This document shows, piece by piece, positions 55,162 to 63,393 of a stretch of 64,000 nucleotides of DNA. Numbering within the stretch: position 1 is the stretch's first letter; every line of letters starts with the position of its first letter. The stretch is from Rhizobium laguerreae (GTDB lineage: Bacteria > Pseudomonadota > Alphaproteobacteria > Rhizobiales > Rhizobiaceae), in the NCBI RefSeq assembly GCF_002008165.1, contig NZ_MRDM01000011.1, forward strand, positions 248,001-312,000. Direction: 5' to 3'. A program made the translations under genes and the position numbers. Below the pieces are notes generated by a model, which saw only the letters and a list, made by a program, of their open reading frames with translations, was not told the DNA's origin and did no database searches.

Positions 55162-56184
55162 TCAGTTCTTGGTGAAGATATAATCCGTCTCCTGGCGCAG
55201 CACTTCGCCGGGGCGCAGGACCGCATTCGGAAAACCTTGGTGATTGATGGCATCCGGCCAGATCTGCGTCTCCAGGCAGAAGCCGGCGAATGGGCCGTAT
55301 TTGCGCCCGCCGATGCCGGGAGCCGCGACATCGAGCTTGAAGCCGGCATAGAACTGCACACCTGGCTCCGTGCTGCGCACTTCCAGCGACACACCGGAAT
55401 ACAGGCTGCGGGCAAGCGCGACGCTCCGCTTGGCGGTACGCTCGCCCGACAGGCAGAAATTATGGTCGTAGTACACTTGTTCGCTGCCGACGAAACGCTT
55501 CATCGGCGCCATCTCGCGGAAATCGAATTCCGTGCCCTCGACGGGACGGATCTCACCGGTCGGCACCTGTCTCTCGTCGGTCGGCAGATAGTGATCGGCG
55601 GCGATCATGATGTCATGGCCAAGCGCGTCTTCGCGGCCGTCGAGATTGAAATAGGCGTGCTGGCAGACATTGGCGAGCGTCGGCTGGTCGCTGGTCGATT
55701 CGTAGGTGATCGACAGTTCACCATTGCCATGCACCCAAAAAGTCGCCTGGATGGTGCAATTGCCGGGATAGCCGGCGCGGCCATCGGGATCGACGATCTT
55801 CAGCACCACGCGGTCGACGTCATGCTCGACGATCGTCCAATTGCGTTTGGCGATATTGTCGCTGCCGCCATGCAGATGCGTGACGCCGTTTTCATTCGGC
55901 TCGAGCTGATAGTCCTTGCCGTCAAGCGTGAACCTGCCGCCGCCGACGCGGTTGGCGCAGCGGCCGGGCGTCGCGCCGAAATAGGACGAATAAAGAAGAT
56001 AGTTGTCGAAATCGTCGAAGCCGAGCTGCAGCGGCGCATCATGTCCCTCGAGACGCAGATCCTGGATGACCGCGCCCCAGCTGATGATCTTGGCCGTCAG
56101 CCCGCCGCCCTTGATCTCGACGCGATAGACGGTCTCGCCCGCCTGCGTCTGCCCGAAAACGTCCCGCTCCAACTTATCCGACAT
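55162..56184 (-). CDS. galM: Aldose 1-epimerase
   Basis: Galactose mutarotase of 340 residues that interconverts alpha and beta anomers of aldoses. Conserved stretches: GATPGRCANRVGGGRFTLDG, ENGVTHLHGGSDNIAKRNW with the catalytic His region, NVCQHAYFNLDG with the second His, and YAGFKLD followed by FAGFCLETQIWPDAINHQGFPNAVLRPGE, which holds the general base Glu. No signal peptide. Monocistronic, flanked by palindromic repeats on both sides. Confidence 0.95.
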   Translation of the reverse strand: MSDKLERDVFGQTQAGETVYRVEIKGGGLTAKIISWGAVIQDLRLEGHDAPLQLGFDDFDNYLLYSSYFGATPGRCANRVGGGRFTLDGKDYQLEPNENGVTHLHGGSDNIAKRNWTIVEHDVDRVVLKIVDPDGRAGYPGNCTIQATFWVHGNGELSITYESTSDQPTLANVCQHAYFNLDGREDALGHDIMIAADHYLPTDERQVPTGEIRPVEGTEFDFREMAPMKRFVGSEQVYYDHNFCLSGERTAKRSVALARSLYSGVSLEVRSTEPGVQFYAGFKLDVAAPGIGGRKYGPFAGFCLETQIWPDAINHQGFPNAVLRPGEVLRQETDYIFTKN

Positions 56185-56208
56185 GATCGACCGTCCATTC
56201 TATCTCTT

Positions 56209-56250
56209 CTGCAAATTCCTCAATTCGGAATCGATTTGAGGAATTTGCAG
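56209..56250. repeat. Palindromic repeat family 2, second copy
   Basis: Arms CTGCAAATTCCTCAA / TTGAGGAATTTGCAG around TTCGGAATCGAT. Same plan as 7932-7979 and likewise followed by a GATTCAATG box. Located in the galM-metA gap, upstream of galM. Confidence 0.8.
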
Positions 56251-56411
56251 CGATTCAATGTGTGCATTGCACGTCCGACGAAGACGCGCGGTGTGGTAGG
56301 CTTCAGGACAGGAACCTGCCCGGATTTGCTTCAATCCGCAACCGGCGGATCAGAAAGAAAAGCCGCAGCAGTGGTGCGGCGGCCTCGCCTCCAGGCGTGA
56401 TTCGGCAACGG

Positions 56412-57335
56412 TCAGAGATCGGTGCCGATCTCTTCCACATCAAAGGGCGTCGTCTGGTAAATTTCGTTGATCCAGTTGCCGAACAAGAGATGCGCATGGC
56501 TGCGCCAGCGGTTCTGCGGCGCAAGCGCCGGATCGTTATGCGGGAAGTAATTGTGCGGCATCTTGATCGGCACACCGGCATTGACGTCGCGGAAATACTC
56601 GTCGGAAAGCGAGGTGGAATCATATTCGACATGGTTGAACATGTAGAGCCGCCGGCCTCTCTTCTCGTGCACGAGGCAGACGCCCATTTCGCTGGACTCC
56701 ATCAGGATCTCCAGGCTTTCGGATTTTTCGATATCAGCGCGACGCACTTCGGTCCAGCGCGACACCGGCACCTCGAAATTGTCGGAAAAGCCGTTGAGAT
56801 AGATGGAGGACGGCTTGAGGTTCCGGTGACGGTAGACGCCGAAGGCCTTCTCCTTCAGCTCGTATTTCGGAACGCCGTGAAAATGATAGACCGCCGCCAT
56901 CGCGCCCCAGCAGACGTTCATCGTCGAATGGACATTTGTTTCCGTCCAGTCGAGAATCTCCTGCATCTCCGGCCAATAGGTGACGTCCTCATAGGGCAAA
57001 AGCTCGATCGGCGCCCCGGTGATGATGAAGCCGTCGAACTTGCGGTGCTTTACCTCTTCCCAAGTCTGGTAGAAGGCAAGCAGATGATCCTCGGACGTAT
57101 TCTTCGCCTTGTGGCCGCCGATGCGGATAAGCGACAGTTCCACCTGCAGCGGCGAGGCGCCGACGAGACGGGCCATCTGCAGTTCGGTCTTGATCTTGTT
57201 CGGCATGAGGTTCAGCAGCCCGATCTGCAACGGTCGGATATCCTGACGGATCGCCAACGTCTCGGTCATCACCCGCACACCCTCCTGAACCAGGGTTTCG
57301 AAGGCGGGCAGCGTATCGGGGATCTTGATGGGCAT
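56412..57335 (-). CDS. metA: Homoserine O-acyltransferase MetA (likely acetyl-specific)
   Basis: MetA converts homoserine to O-acyl-homoserine, the first committed step to methionine. From [13 protein letters not shown] the product has 307 residues. Catalytic Cys142 ([14 protein letters not shown]) and the His/Glu dyad ([16 protein letters not shown]) are visible. Residue 111 is Glu ([14 protein letters not shown]), whereas E. coli MetA has Gly; Glu111 was shown in other MetA proteins to favour acetyl-CoA, so the product is probably O-acetylhomoserine. The ATG at 57335 is the family start; 57374 lies in the terminator stem. Controlled by a SAM-II riboswitch. Confidence 0.95.
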   Translation of the reverse strand: MPIKIPDTLPAFETLVQEGVRVMTETLAIRQDIRPLQIGLLNLMPNKIKTELQMARLVGASPLQVELSLIRIGGHKAKNTSEDHLLAFYQTWEEVKHRKFDGFIITGAPIELLPYEDVTYWPEMQEILDWTETNVHSTMNVCWGAMAAVYHFHGVPKYELKEKAFGVYRHRNLKPSSIYLNGFSDNFEVPVSRWTEVRRADIEKSESLEILMESSEMGVCLVHEKRGRRLYMFNHVEYDSTSLSDEYFRDVNAGVPIKMPHNYFPHNDPALAPQNRWRSHAHLLFGNWINEIYQTTPFDVEEIGTDL

Positions 57336-57349
57336 TGCGGTCACTCGAT

Positions 57350-57388
57350 CAAAAACAAAAACCGGCGGCGACAAAAATCGCTACCGGT
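57350..57388 (-). terminator. Terminator-like hairpin between SAM-II and metA
   Basis: Minus strand: ACCGGTAGCGA-TTTTTG-TCGCCGCCGGT (one internal mismatch region) followed by TTTTTGTTTTTG. It begins 12 bases after the riboswitch and ends just before metA, where a ligand-dependent terminator would be expected. Confidence 0.6.
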
Positions 57389-57400
57389 CCGCACGCGGCC

Positions 57401-57453
57401 CTTTAGCGACTTTTTTAACGTGGCTGCAAGCCGGCCGGCCAAATCACCACGGA
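57401..57453 (-). ncRNA. SAM-II riboswitch of metA
   Basis: The minus strand reads CCGTGGTGATTTGGCC, GGCCGGCTTGCAGCCACG and TTAAAAAAGTCGCTAAAG. This is the classic pseudoknot of the alphaproteobacterial metA motif: CGTGG pairs with CCACG and the conserved GATTTGGC and GCTAAA elements are in place. S-adenosylmethionine binding lowers metA expression. Confidence 0.93.
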
Positions 57454-57613
57454 GGCCTTAATTAGACCCAGTCTGATTGCGAATCAACTGGCGAATGCAT
57501 GCAGGGGAGACTCATGCAAGCATCATCACACTTTAATGACTGATAGAATCTGTTGATAGACCGGTAACGCCACCATGTTATTTATAGGGGCATGGGCGAT
57601 TTGGAAAAGCGTA

Positions 57614-59461
57614 ATGGCAGATAAAATCGAGAGGAGGCCGGGCATCCGGAGGCAGGATAGGGTAGGGTATGATTTAAGCCTGACATATCGCCTCGGCGTC
57701 ATGTTCTCAGCATTCTGGAATTCGGAAGTGCGTGGCAAGGTGCTGTTTCTGGCGACCGTGCTGATCCTCGTCATCCTGGCGACATCCTACGGCCAGGTCA
57801 TCCTGAACGAGTGGAATGCTCCTTTCTACGACTCGCTGGAGCGCCGCGACCTCGGCGAATTCTTCCACCAACTCGAAATCTTCGCGATGATCGCCGGCAC
57901 GCTGCTGCTGCTCAACGTGCTGCAGGCCTGGCTGAACCAGATGACCGCGCTCTATATGCGCGAAGGCTTGTCGCGCGATCTGGTCGATCAGTGGCTGAAG
58001 CGCAAGCGGGCGCTGCGGCTCGCCTCCAGCGGCCTGATCGGCGTCAATCCGGACCAGCGTCTGCACGAGGATTCCCGCAATCTCGCCGAAAGCACGACAG
58101 GGCTGGTTCTCGGCCTGCTGCAGTCGACCATTCTCCTGGTGAGCTTCATCGGCGTGCTCTGGGAGCTTTCCAGCGGCTTCATCTTCCGCATCAGCGGCCA
58201 TAGCTTCTCCATTCCAGGCTACATGGTCTGGGCGGCGATTTTCTATGCCGCTTCCGCCTCGGTGCTGAGCCAGGTCGTCGGCCGCAAGCTGGTGAAGCTC
58301 AATGCCGATCGTTTTTCGAAAGAGGCCGAGCTTCGCTTCACGCTGATGCACGCCAACGAAAACATGCCGGCAATCACCGTCGCCCGCGGCGAGGAGAACG
58401 AGCGTCGGCGCATCAACACCGATATCAGCTCGGTCCTGACAGTCGTCAAGCGGCTTGCCATGGCCAATACCAATCTCACCTGGGTCTCGGCCGGCTATGG
58501 CTGGCTGGTGATCGTCATTCCGATCATCGTTGCCGCCCCCGCCTATTTCTCCGGCGGTCTCACCCTCGGCCAGTTGATGATGTCCGTCGGTGCCTTCAAC
58601 CAGGTCAACACGGCGCTGCGCTGGTATGTGTCCAATTTCGGCCCGATCGCCGAATGGCGCGCCACGCTGATGCGCGTCACCGATTTCCGCCAGGCGCTGG
58701 TCGAGATGGAAGAGGACTTCGACCTGAAGGACAGCATCGCCTATGAAAACGCCGCGCCCGACACGCTGACGCTGAAGGACGTGGTGATCGTCGCCAAGAT
58801 CGGCGAAGACATCGAGGAATGCGGCGGTTTCCGCCTGCGTGAAACCGATGTCGTGATCAAGGCCGGCGAAAAAATCATGATCAACGGCGATCACAGCGTC
58901 AATCGCAAGCTGCTCTTCCAGGCGATGGCCGGCCTCTGGCCCTGCGGCAGCGGCACGATAGGCCTGCCGCCGATCGACGACATGCTCTTCGTTCCGCAGG
59001 TTGCCTATGTTCCCGGCGGCACGCTGCGCGAGGCGCTGGCCTTCCCCGAACGTCCCGAAGCCTACGAGAAAGCCGACGTCGAGGCGGCCCTCGACAAGGT
59101 TGGTCTCCATTCGCTGATCGCAAGGCTCGAAACCCGCGCCCGCTGGGACAAGCTGCTCGACAGCGACCAGCAGAAAGCGATCGGATTTGCCCGGCTGCTT
59201 CTCGTGCGCCCGCGCTGGATCATCTTCGACGAAGTGCTGGAAGGCATGGAGCCGGAATTTCAGGAAACAATGGCCAAACTGCTCACCTCGATGCCCGAAA
59301 GCGGCATGATCTATATCGGCCGCTCCGAGGCCTATCTCGAGGTGCTGAAGCCGCGCGTGCTGCATCTGCAGGCGCTGCCGTCAAAATCCGAGGAACAGCC
59401 ATCTGTCGTCCAGACCGGCGCCAGTGCCGGCGCTGCCGCCATGCCCGCGCCGGCGCTTTGA
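57614..59461 (+). CDS. SbmA/YddA-like ABC transporter with degenerate ATPase domain
   Basis: A 615-residue half transporter of the ABC_membrane_2 (SbmA/BacA/YddA, ABCD-like) family. The membrane part (about 35-340) contains ILNEWNAPFYDSLERRDLGEFFHQL and EGLSRDLVDQWLKRKRALRL, family hallmarks. The C-terminal domain looks like an ABC ATPase but its Walker A reads INGDHSVNRKLLFQ (glycines and Ser/Thr lost), and the signature is LDSDQQKAIGFARLLL instead of LSGGQ; Walker B WIIFDEVLEGME remains. So ATP hydrolysis is doubtful, and transport may be proton-driven as in SbmA. ATG 57614 has GGAAAA upstream; 57575 is an alternative start. Confidence 0.88.
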   Translation: MADKIERRPGIRRQDRVGYDLSLTYRLGVMFSAFWNSEVRGKVLFLATVLILVILATSYGQVILNEWNAPFYDSLERRDLGEFFHQLEIFAMIAGTLLLLNVLQAWLNQMTALYMREGLSRDLVDQWLKRKRALRLASSGLIGVNPDQRLHEDSRNLAESTTGLVLGLLQSTILLVSFIGVLWELSSGFIFRISGHSFSIPGYMVWAAIFYAASASVLSQVVGRKLVKLNADRFSKEAELRFTLMHANENMPAITVARGEENERRRINTDISSVLTVVKRLAMANTNLTWVSAGYGWLVIVIPIIVAAPAYFSGGLTLGQLMMSVGAFNQVNTALRWYVSNFGPIAEWRATLMRVTDFRQALVEMEEDFDLKDSIAYENAAPDTLTLKDVVIVAKIGEDIEECGGFRLRETDVVIKAGEKIMINGDHSVNRKLLFQAMAGLWPCGSGTIGLPPIDDMLFVPQVAYVPGGTLREALAFPERPEAYEKADVEAALDKVGLHSLIARLETRARWDKLLDSDQQKAIGFARLLLVRPRWIIFDEVLEGMEPEFQETMAKLLTSMPESGMIYIGRSEAYLEVLKPRVLHLQALPSKSEEQPSVVQTGASAGAAAMPAPAL

Positions 59462-59474
59462 TGCCGCGCATCCG

Positions 59475-60104
59475 TCACATCGGCGGTATGACGCCGTTGA
59501 GACCGACGGCGATCTGGCTGGCCGAGATGCTGCCATCCGCCGCCGTCTCGCCGGTGATGACGACACCGGCACCGGGCTTCAGATCATCCTTGGTCGCAGG
59601 CGCCAACGTCACGATCGGCGTGCCATCGGCAATCGAGATGGTCTTTTCCTTGCCCTGATAGGTCAGCGTGATCGTGTGGCCGTCGACAGATTTGACGGTG
59701 TTGCTGACAGTCGCGTTGGTCATCTGGCTGTTCGGCTGCGCATCCCAGGGACGGTTGCCCTCACCGGTTCCCTTCATCGACGCCGGAAAGATCAGCACCT
59801 CGATCGCCCCGTCCGGGCCCGTGCCCTTCGGAAGCGAAGCGACGCCGACGAAATCGCCGGGTTTGATATCCTCGATGGAAGCTTTTTTGATGCCGCCGAC
59901 CTTCCAGCCGGCTTTCAGTGCGACCGTCGCATCGTTGCCCTCGCGCGTCTTGACGACGAGCGTATCGCCGCTGAGTGTTTCGATTGCGCCGCGAACACGA
60001 ATGCGCTGGGCGTCTTGCGCCTGTGCGGTTTGCGACAGGGCAAGCGCCACGAGGCTGCCGGCAGTAAGTGCTGTGAGAAAACGGGAATGAGGCTTGCGAG
60101 ACAT
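59475..60104 (-). CDS. Exported DUF5666-like protein
   Basis: A 209-residue exported protein. Signal peptide MSRKPHSRFLTALTAGSLVALALSQTAQAQ (cut near residue 30). The mature part has two OB-like repeats of the DUF5666 type: IRVRGAIETLSGDTLVVKTREGND and VSNTVKSVDGHTITLTYQGKEKTI, each followed by a 'LKPGxxVxIxG' strand (DIKPGDFVGVAS; DLKPGAGVVITG). Probably periplasmic; function unknown. MSRKPHSRF is taken as start, since the 11 codons before it lack a ribosome site. Convergent with the transporter gene. Confidence 0.85.
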   Translation of the reverse strand: MSRKPHSRFLTALTAGSLVALALSQTAQAQDAQRIRVRGAIETLSGDTLVVKTREGNDATVALKAGWKVGGIKKASIEDIKPGDFVGVASLPKGTGPDGAIEVLIFPASMKGTGEGNRPWDAQPNSQMTNATVSNTVKSVDGHTITLTYQGKEKTISIADGTPIVTLAPATKDDLKPGAGVVITGETAADGSISASQIAVGLNGVIPPM

Positions 60105-60223
60105 ATGACTTTTCCTTGTCGCCATTGCAATCGGCAATATCCCCGGCTGCCGGACGGCACCTTATGCCGCAGGACGACACACTGACGAATCAAGGAAAAG
60201 TGAGCCTCCAGCTCGAGAAAATC

Positions 60224-62041
60224 TCAGCCTTCCAGCTCTTCCCGCAGCATTTCGAGCTCCAGCCACTCCTCTTCCATGTCAGTCAGGCTGGCACGCAGTT
60301 TTTCCATCTCGCCGGCAAGCCGGTTGAAGGCTGCAGGATCGCGCGTGAAAAGATTGGGATCTGCCATCACCTGCTCGCGCTTGGCGATTTCGGCTTCGGC
60401 CTTCGCCATTTCCTTTGGCAGGTTTTCCAGTGCGAATTTCTGCTTGAAGGAGAGCTTGACCTTTGAGCTGCCTGAAGCTGTTGCTTGCTGCGTCTTCGGC
60501 TTCTCCGTCGCCTTCTCGGCCCTCTTGCGCTCCTCAAGCGCGCCCTTGCGCTGTACAAGCATGTCCGAGTAGCCGCCGGCATATTCGATCCAGCGACCAT
60601 CAGGCGCATCCGGCACGGCGGGTGCGATCGTCGAGGTCACGGTGCGGTCGAGGAAATCGCGGTCGTGGCTGACAAGGATGACGGTGCCGGGAAAGCCGGC
60701 GACAATCTCCTGCAGGAGATCGAGCGTTTCGATATCGAGATCGTTGGTCGGCTCGTCGAGGATCAAGAGGTTCGTCGGGCGCGAAAGGATACGCGCCAGC
60801 ATCAGCCGGGCGCGTTCGCCGCCGGAAAGGTTTCTGATCGGCGTACGCGCCTGTTCCGGCTGAAACAGAAATTCCTTCATATAGCCGGTGACATGGCGCT
60901 GCTCGCCGTTGACGAGCAGGTTTTCGCCGCGCCCATCCGTCAGATAGTTGGCAAGCGTATCCTCGGGATCGAGATCTTCGCGTTTCTGGTCGAGTGTCGC
61001 AATCTCCAGATTGGTGCCGAGCTTGACGATGCCGCTATCGGGTGAAAGCTGTCCGGTCAGCATCTTCAGCAGCGTCGTCTTGCCGGCGCCGTTCGGCCCG
61101 ACCAGACCAATGCAGTCGCCGCGGTGCACGCGGATCGAAAACGGCGTGACGATTGCCCGCTCGCCGAAGCTCTTGGTGATCTTGTCGGCCTCGATCACCA
61201 GCTTGCCGGATTCCTGCGCATCCGAAACCGTCGCCTGCACCGTGCCCTGCGGTCCCTTGTGGCCGCGATAGTTCGAACGCATCGTCTGCAGCTCGCCGAG
61301 ACGGCGCATGTTGCGCTTACGCCGCGCCGTGACGCCATAGCGCAGCCAGTGCTCCTCGCGCTCGATCGACTTGCCGAGCTTGTGCTGCTCCAGCTCCTCG
61401 GCCTCCAGCACCTGGTCGCGCCAGGCTTCGAAATGCGCAAAGCCTCTGTCCAGCCGGCGCGAAGTGCCGCGGTCGAGCCAGACGGTTGCCGTCGAGACCT
61501 TTTCGAGGAAACGCCGGTCGTGCGAGATCAGCACCAAGGCGCTGCGTGTCTTTTGCAGCTCGCCTTCCAGCCATTCGATCGTCGGCAGGTCGAGATGGTT
61601 GGTCGGTTCGTCGAGCAGAAGAATGTCCGGCTCCGGTGCCATAACCCGGGCAAGGGCTGCGCGCCGCGATTCGCCACCGGACAGCATCTTGGGGTCCTCA
61701 TCGCCGCTCAGCCCGAGATGCGACAGCAGATAGGTGACACGATAGGGGTCATCGCCCGGCCCGAGGCCGGCCTCGGCATAGGCCTGCACCGTGTTGAAGT
61801 CGGCAAAATCCGGCGCCTGTTCGAGATAACGCACCGTCGAGGACGGATGGCGGAAGACTTCGCCGGACTGCGCCTCGACCAGGCCGGCGGCAATCTTCAG
61901 CAGCGTCGATTTTCCCGAGCCGTTGCGCCCGACGAGACAGATTTTGTCACCGGGCTCGATCTGCAGGCCAGCACCCGCCAGAAGCGGTGCACCGCCAAAG
62001 CTCAGGAAGATATCGTCGAGTTTCAGAATGGGAGGGGCCAA
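60224..62041 (-). CDS. uup: ABC-F family ATPase (Uup type)
   Basis: Soluble ABC-F protein of 605 residues with two ATPase domains and no membrane part; these proteins act on the ribosome or in DNA repair (Uup). Domain 1: Walker A GRNGSGKSTLLKIAAG (about 37), signature LSGGESRRAALARVM, Walker B ILLLDEPTNHLD. The inter-domain linker follows. Domain 2: GPNGAGKTTLLKMLTG (about 315), signature LSGGERARLMLARIL, LLILDEPTNDLD. The C-terminal coiled coil (about 520-605; KFALENLPKEMAKAEAEIAKREQ) marks Uup. Three bases separate it from the thiamine gene upstream. Confidence 0.92.
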   Translation of the reverse strand: MAPPILKLDDIFLSFGGAPLLAGAGLQIEPGDKICLVGRNGSGKSTLLKIAAGLVEAQSGEVFRHPSSTVRYLEQAPDFADFNTVQAYAEAGLGPGDDPYRVTYLLSHLGLSGDEDPKMLSGGESRRAALARVMAPEPDILLLDEPTNHLDLPTIEWLEGELQKTRSALVLISHDRRFLEKVSTATVWLDRGTSRRLDRGFAHFEAWRDQVLEAEELEQHKLGKSIEREEHWLRYGVTARRKRNMRRLGELQTMRSNYRGHKGPQGTVQATVSDAQESGKLVIEADKITKSFGERAIVTPFSIRVHRGDCIGLVGPNGAGKTTLLKMLTGQLSPDSGIVKLGTNLEIATLDQKREDLDPEDTLANYLTDGRGENLLVNGEQRHVTGYMKEFLFQPEQARTPIRNLSGGERARLMLARILSRPTNLLILDEPTNDLDIETLDLLQEIVAGFPGTVILVSHDRDFLDRTVTSTIAPAVPDAPDGRWIEYAGGYSDMLVQRKGALEERKRAEKATEKPKTQQATASGSSKVKLSFKQKFALENLPKEMAKAEAEIAKREQVMADPNLFTRDPAAFNRLAGEMEKLRASLTDMEEEWLELEMLREELEG

Positions 62042-62044
62042 AAA

Positions 62045-62695
62045 TCAGACTCCGGAAAGATCATAGGGCCGGGCGAGCACAATTGTCCGGCCGCTGCGGA
62101 GCGAAAAGCGAACCTTGCCTTCCGCAACATTGGAAATGGTGCGCGACGAGCCGAAAGGCAGATGGAAATCTGCCAGCGGATAACGCGCATTCTCGATGGT
62201 AAGCCCTCTCAGCTCGCTGAATCCGGGCACGGAAAACAGGCTGCCTTTGGGAAGGTCCAGTTCGATCGTACCGGCCACCAGCGGCACGGCCTCTTCCTTG
62301 CCCGAGGTCAGCAGCAGGTCGAAACCCTCTTCCGCCAGGCTGACGGCCGACAGCAGATGCTGAAGCGCGTGGTCGGAACGTTCACCGCCGAGCGCACCGG
62401 CGAGGATGAGCCGCCGCGCGCCCCGCGCGATTGCCTCCGCCACGGCGATTTCACCGTCCGTCGCCGCCTTCGCGGCCGGATAGGGCTGTTTCGGCACATC
62501 GGGAAACGCACCCGCGAGATCATCAGGTGTCGAATCGAAATCACCGACCCAGAGCTCCGGCGTAATACCGAGTGCTGCCGCATGCCGCATGCCGCCATCG
62601 GCCGCGATGAAGCGGCTGTCTTCGATGGCATCGCGCAGGCGCTCCGTCAGGCTGAGTTCGCCGCCAAGGAGAATGGTGAAGGTGGATTGGCTCAT
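62045..62695 (-). CDS. Thiamine pyrophosphokinase
   Basis: Thiamine diphosphokinase of 216 residues that makes thiamine pyrophosphate from thiamine and ATP. Typical order: FTILLGGELSLTERLRDAI, AADGGMRHAAALGITPELWVGDFDS with the catalytic Asp cluster, KAATDGEIAVAEA, and the C-terminal beta domain GSLFSVPGFSELRGLTIENARYPLAD. Second ATG (62695) has AAGGG eight bases upstream, so it is preferred to 62701. Likely cotranscribed with the ABC-F gene. Confidence 0.93.
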   Translation of the reverse strand: MSQSTFTILLGGELSLTERLRDAIEDSRFIAADGGMRHAAALGITPELWVGDFDSTPDDLAGAFPDVPKQPYPAAKAATDGEIAVAEAIARGARRLILAGALGGERSDHALQHLLSAVSLAEEGFDLLLTSGKEEAVPLVAGTIELDLPKGSLFSVPGFSELRGLTIENARYPLADFHLPFGSSRTISNVAEGKVRFSLRSGRTIVLARPYDLSGV

Positions 62696-62758
62696 GGGCA
62701 TTGCCCTTAGCGCAAACGAGGGGTCGAGGGGAAGGGCCGGCGAACGACGGCGTCTGCC

Positions 62759-63286
62759 TCAGCCCGGTGTATCCTTGTCGCGCGACAGGAAAACCGCCTC
62801 GTAGCCGCCGATGAAGCGCTCGAAAAGCACCGCGAAGCGCTCGACATCTTCCTGCGGCCAGTCGGAAACGATCTCGGAAATGATCGCAAGCTTCTGAGCG
62901 ACGATCTCGGCAAGCAGGTCCTGGCCGACCTCGGTCATGACGACGACGATCCGCCGCGCATCGGCCTGCGAGGCCTCGCGGCGCAGCACGTTGCGCCCGA
63001 CCATATCGGCCACCACCCGGCTTGCCCGTGACGGATCGATGCGCAGCATCTCTGCGATCATGCCGACCGTGACCTCGCCGGCAGGCTGTGCCCTGCGCAC
63101 GGCATCGAGCACATCGAGATGCGAAAGCTCAAGGCCCGGTGCAGCACTCTGGATCGCCAGCCGGCCGATCAGCCGCCGCCCGGTCATCAGCCGCATGCGC
63201 GCCATGCTCCGGCCGATACGCGGCACGTTTTCACGATCCGGCTCGGCCGGCTCCGCAGAAGGGGTCTTGGTCAGGACGTCGCTCAT
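62759..63286 (-). CDS. MarR-family transcriptional regulator
   Basis: A 175-residue winged-helix regulator. DNA-binding part: GEVTVGMIAEMLRIDPSRASRVVADMVGRNVLRREASQADARRIVVVMTEVG with the D-x-R wing typical of MarR. The start MSDVLTKTPSAEP at 63286 is chosen; the frame opens at 63313. Divergent from a DHA2-type drug exporter; it probably represses that gene until a toxic ligand binds. Confidence 0.93.
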   Translation of the reverse strand: MSDVLTKTPSAEPAEPDRENVPRIGRSMARMRLMTGRRLIGRLAIQSAAPGLELSHLDVLDAVRRAQPAGEVTVGMIAEMLRIDPSRASRVVADMVGRNVLRREASQADARRIVVVMTEVGQDLLAEIVAQKLAIISEIVSDWPQEDVERFAVLFERFIGGYEAVFLSRDKDTPG

Positions 63287-63345
63287 CACAGGACCATAAC
63301 AGAGCCGATTCAAAAATTGAATATGCCGATGTCATTAATGTGCCA

Positions 63346-63374
63346 TTGACAACTATATGCTGTTAGCACATAAA
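63346..63374 (+). promoter_or_regulatory. Promoter and MarR operator of the exporter gene
   Basis: TTGACA (63346-63351), 17 bases, CATAAA (63369-63374). The spacer ends with TGCT-GTT-AGCA, a perfect palindrome inside TATG...CATA. A second palindrome ATTCAA-AAA-TTGAAT at 63308-63322 lies over the other side, near the marR start. Both suit repression by MarR in both directions. Confidence 0.6.
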
Positions 63375-63393
63375 TACAATTCAACCCGGAACG

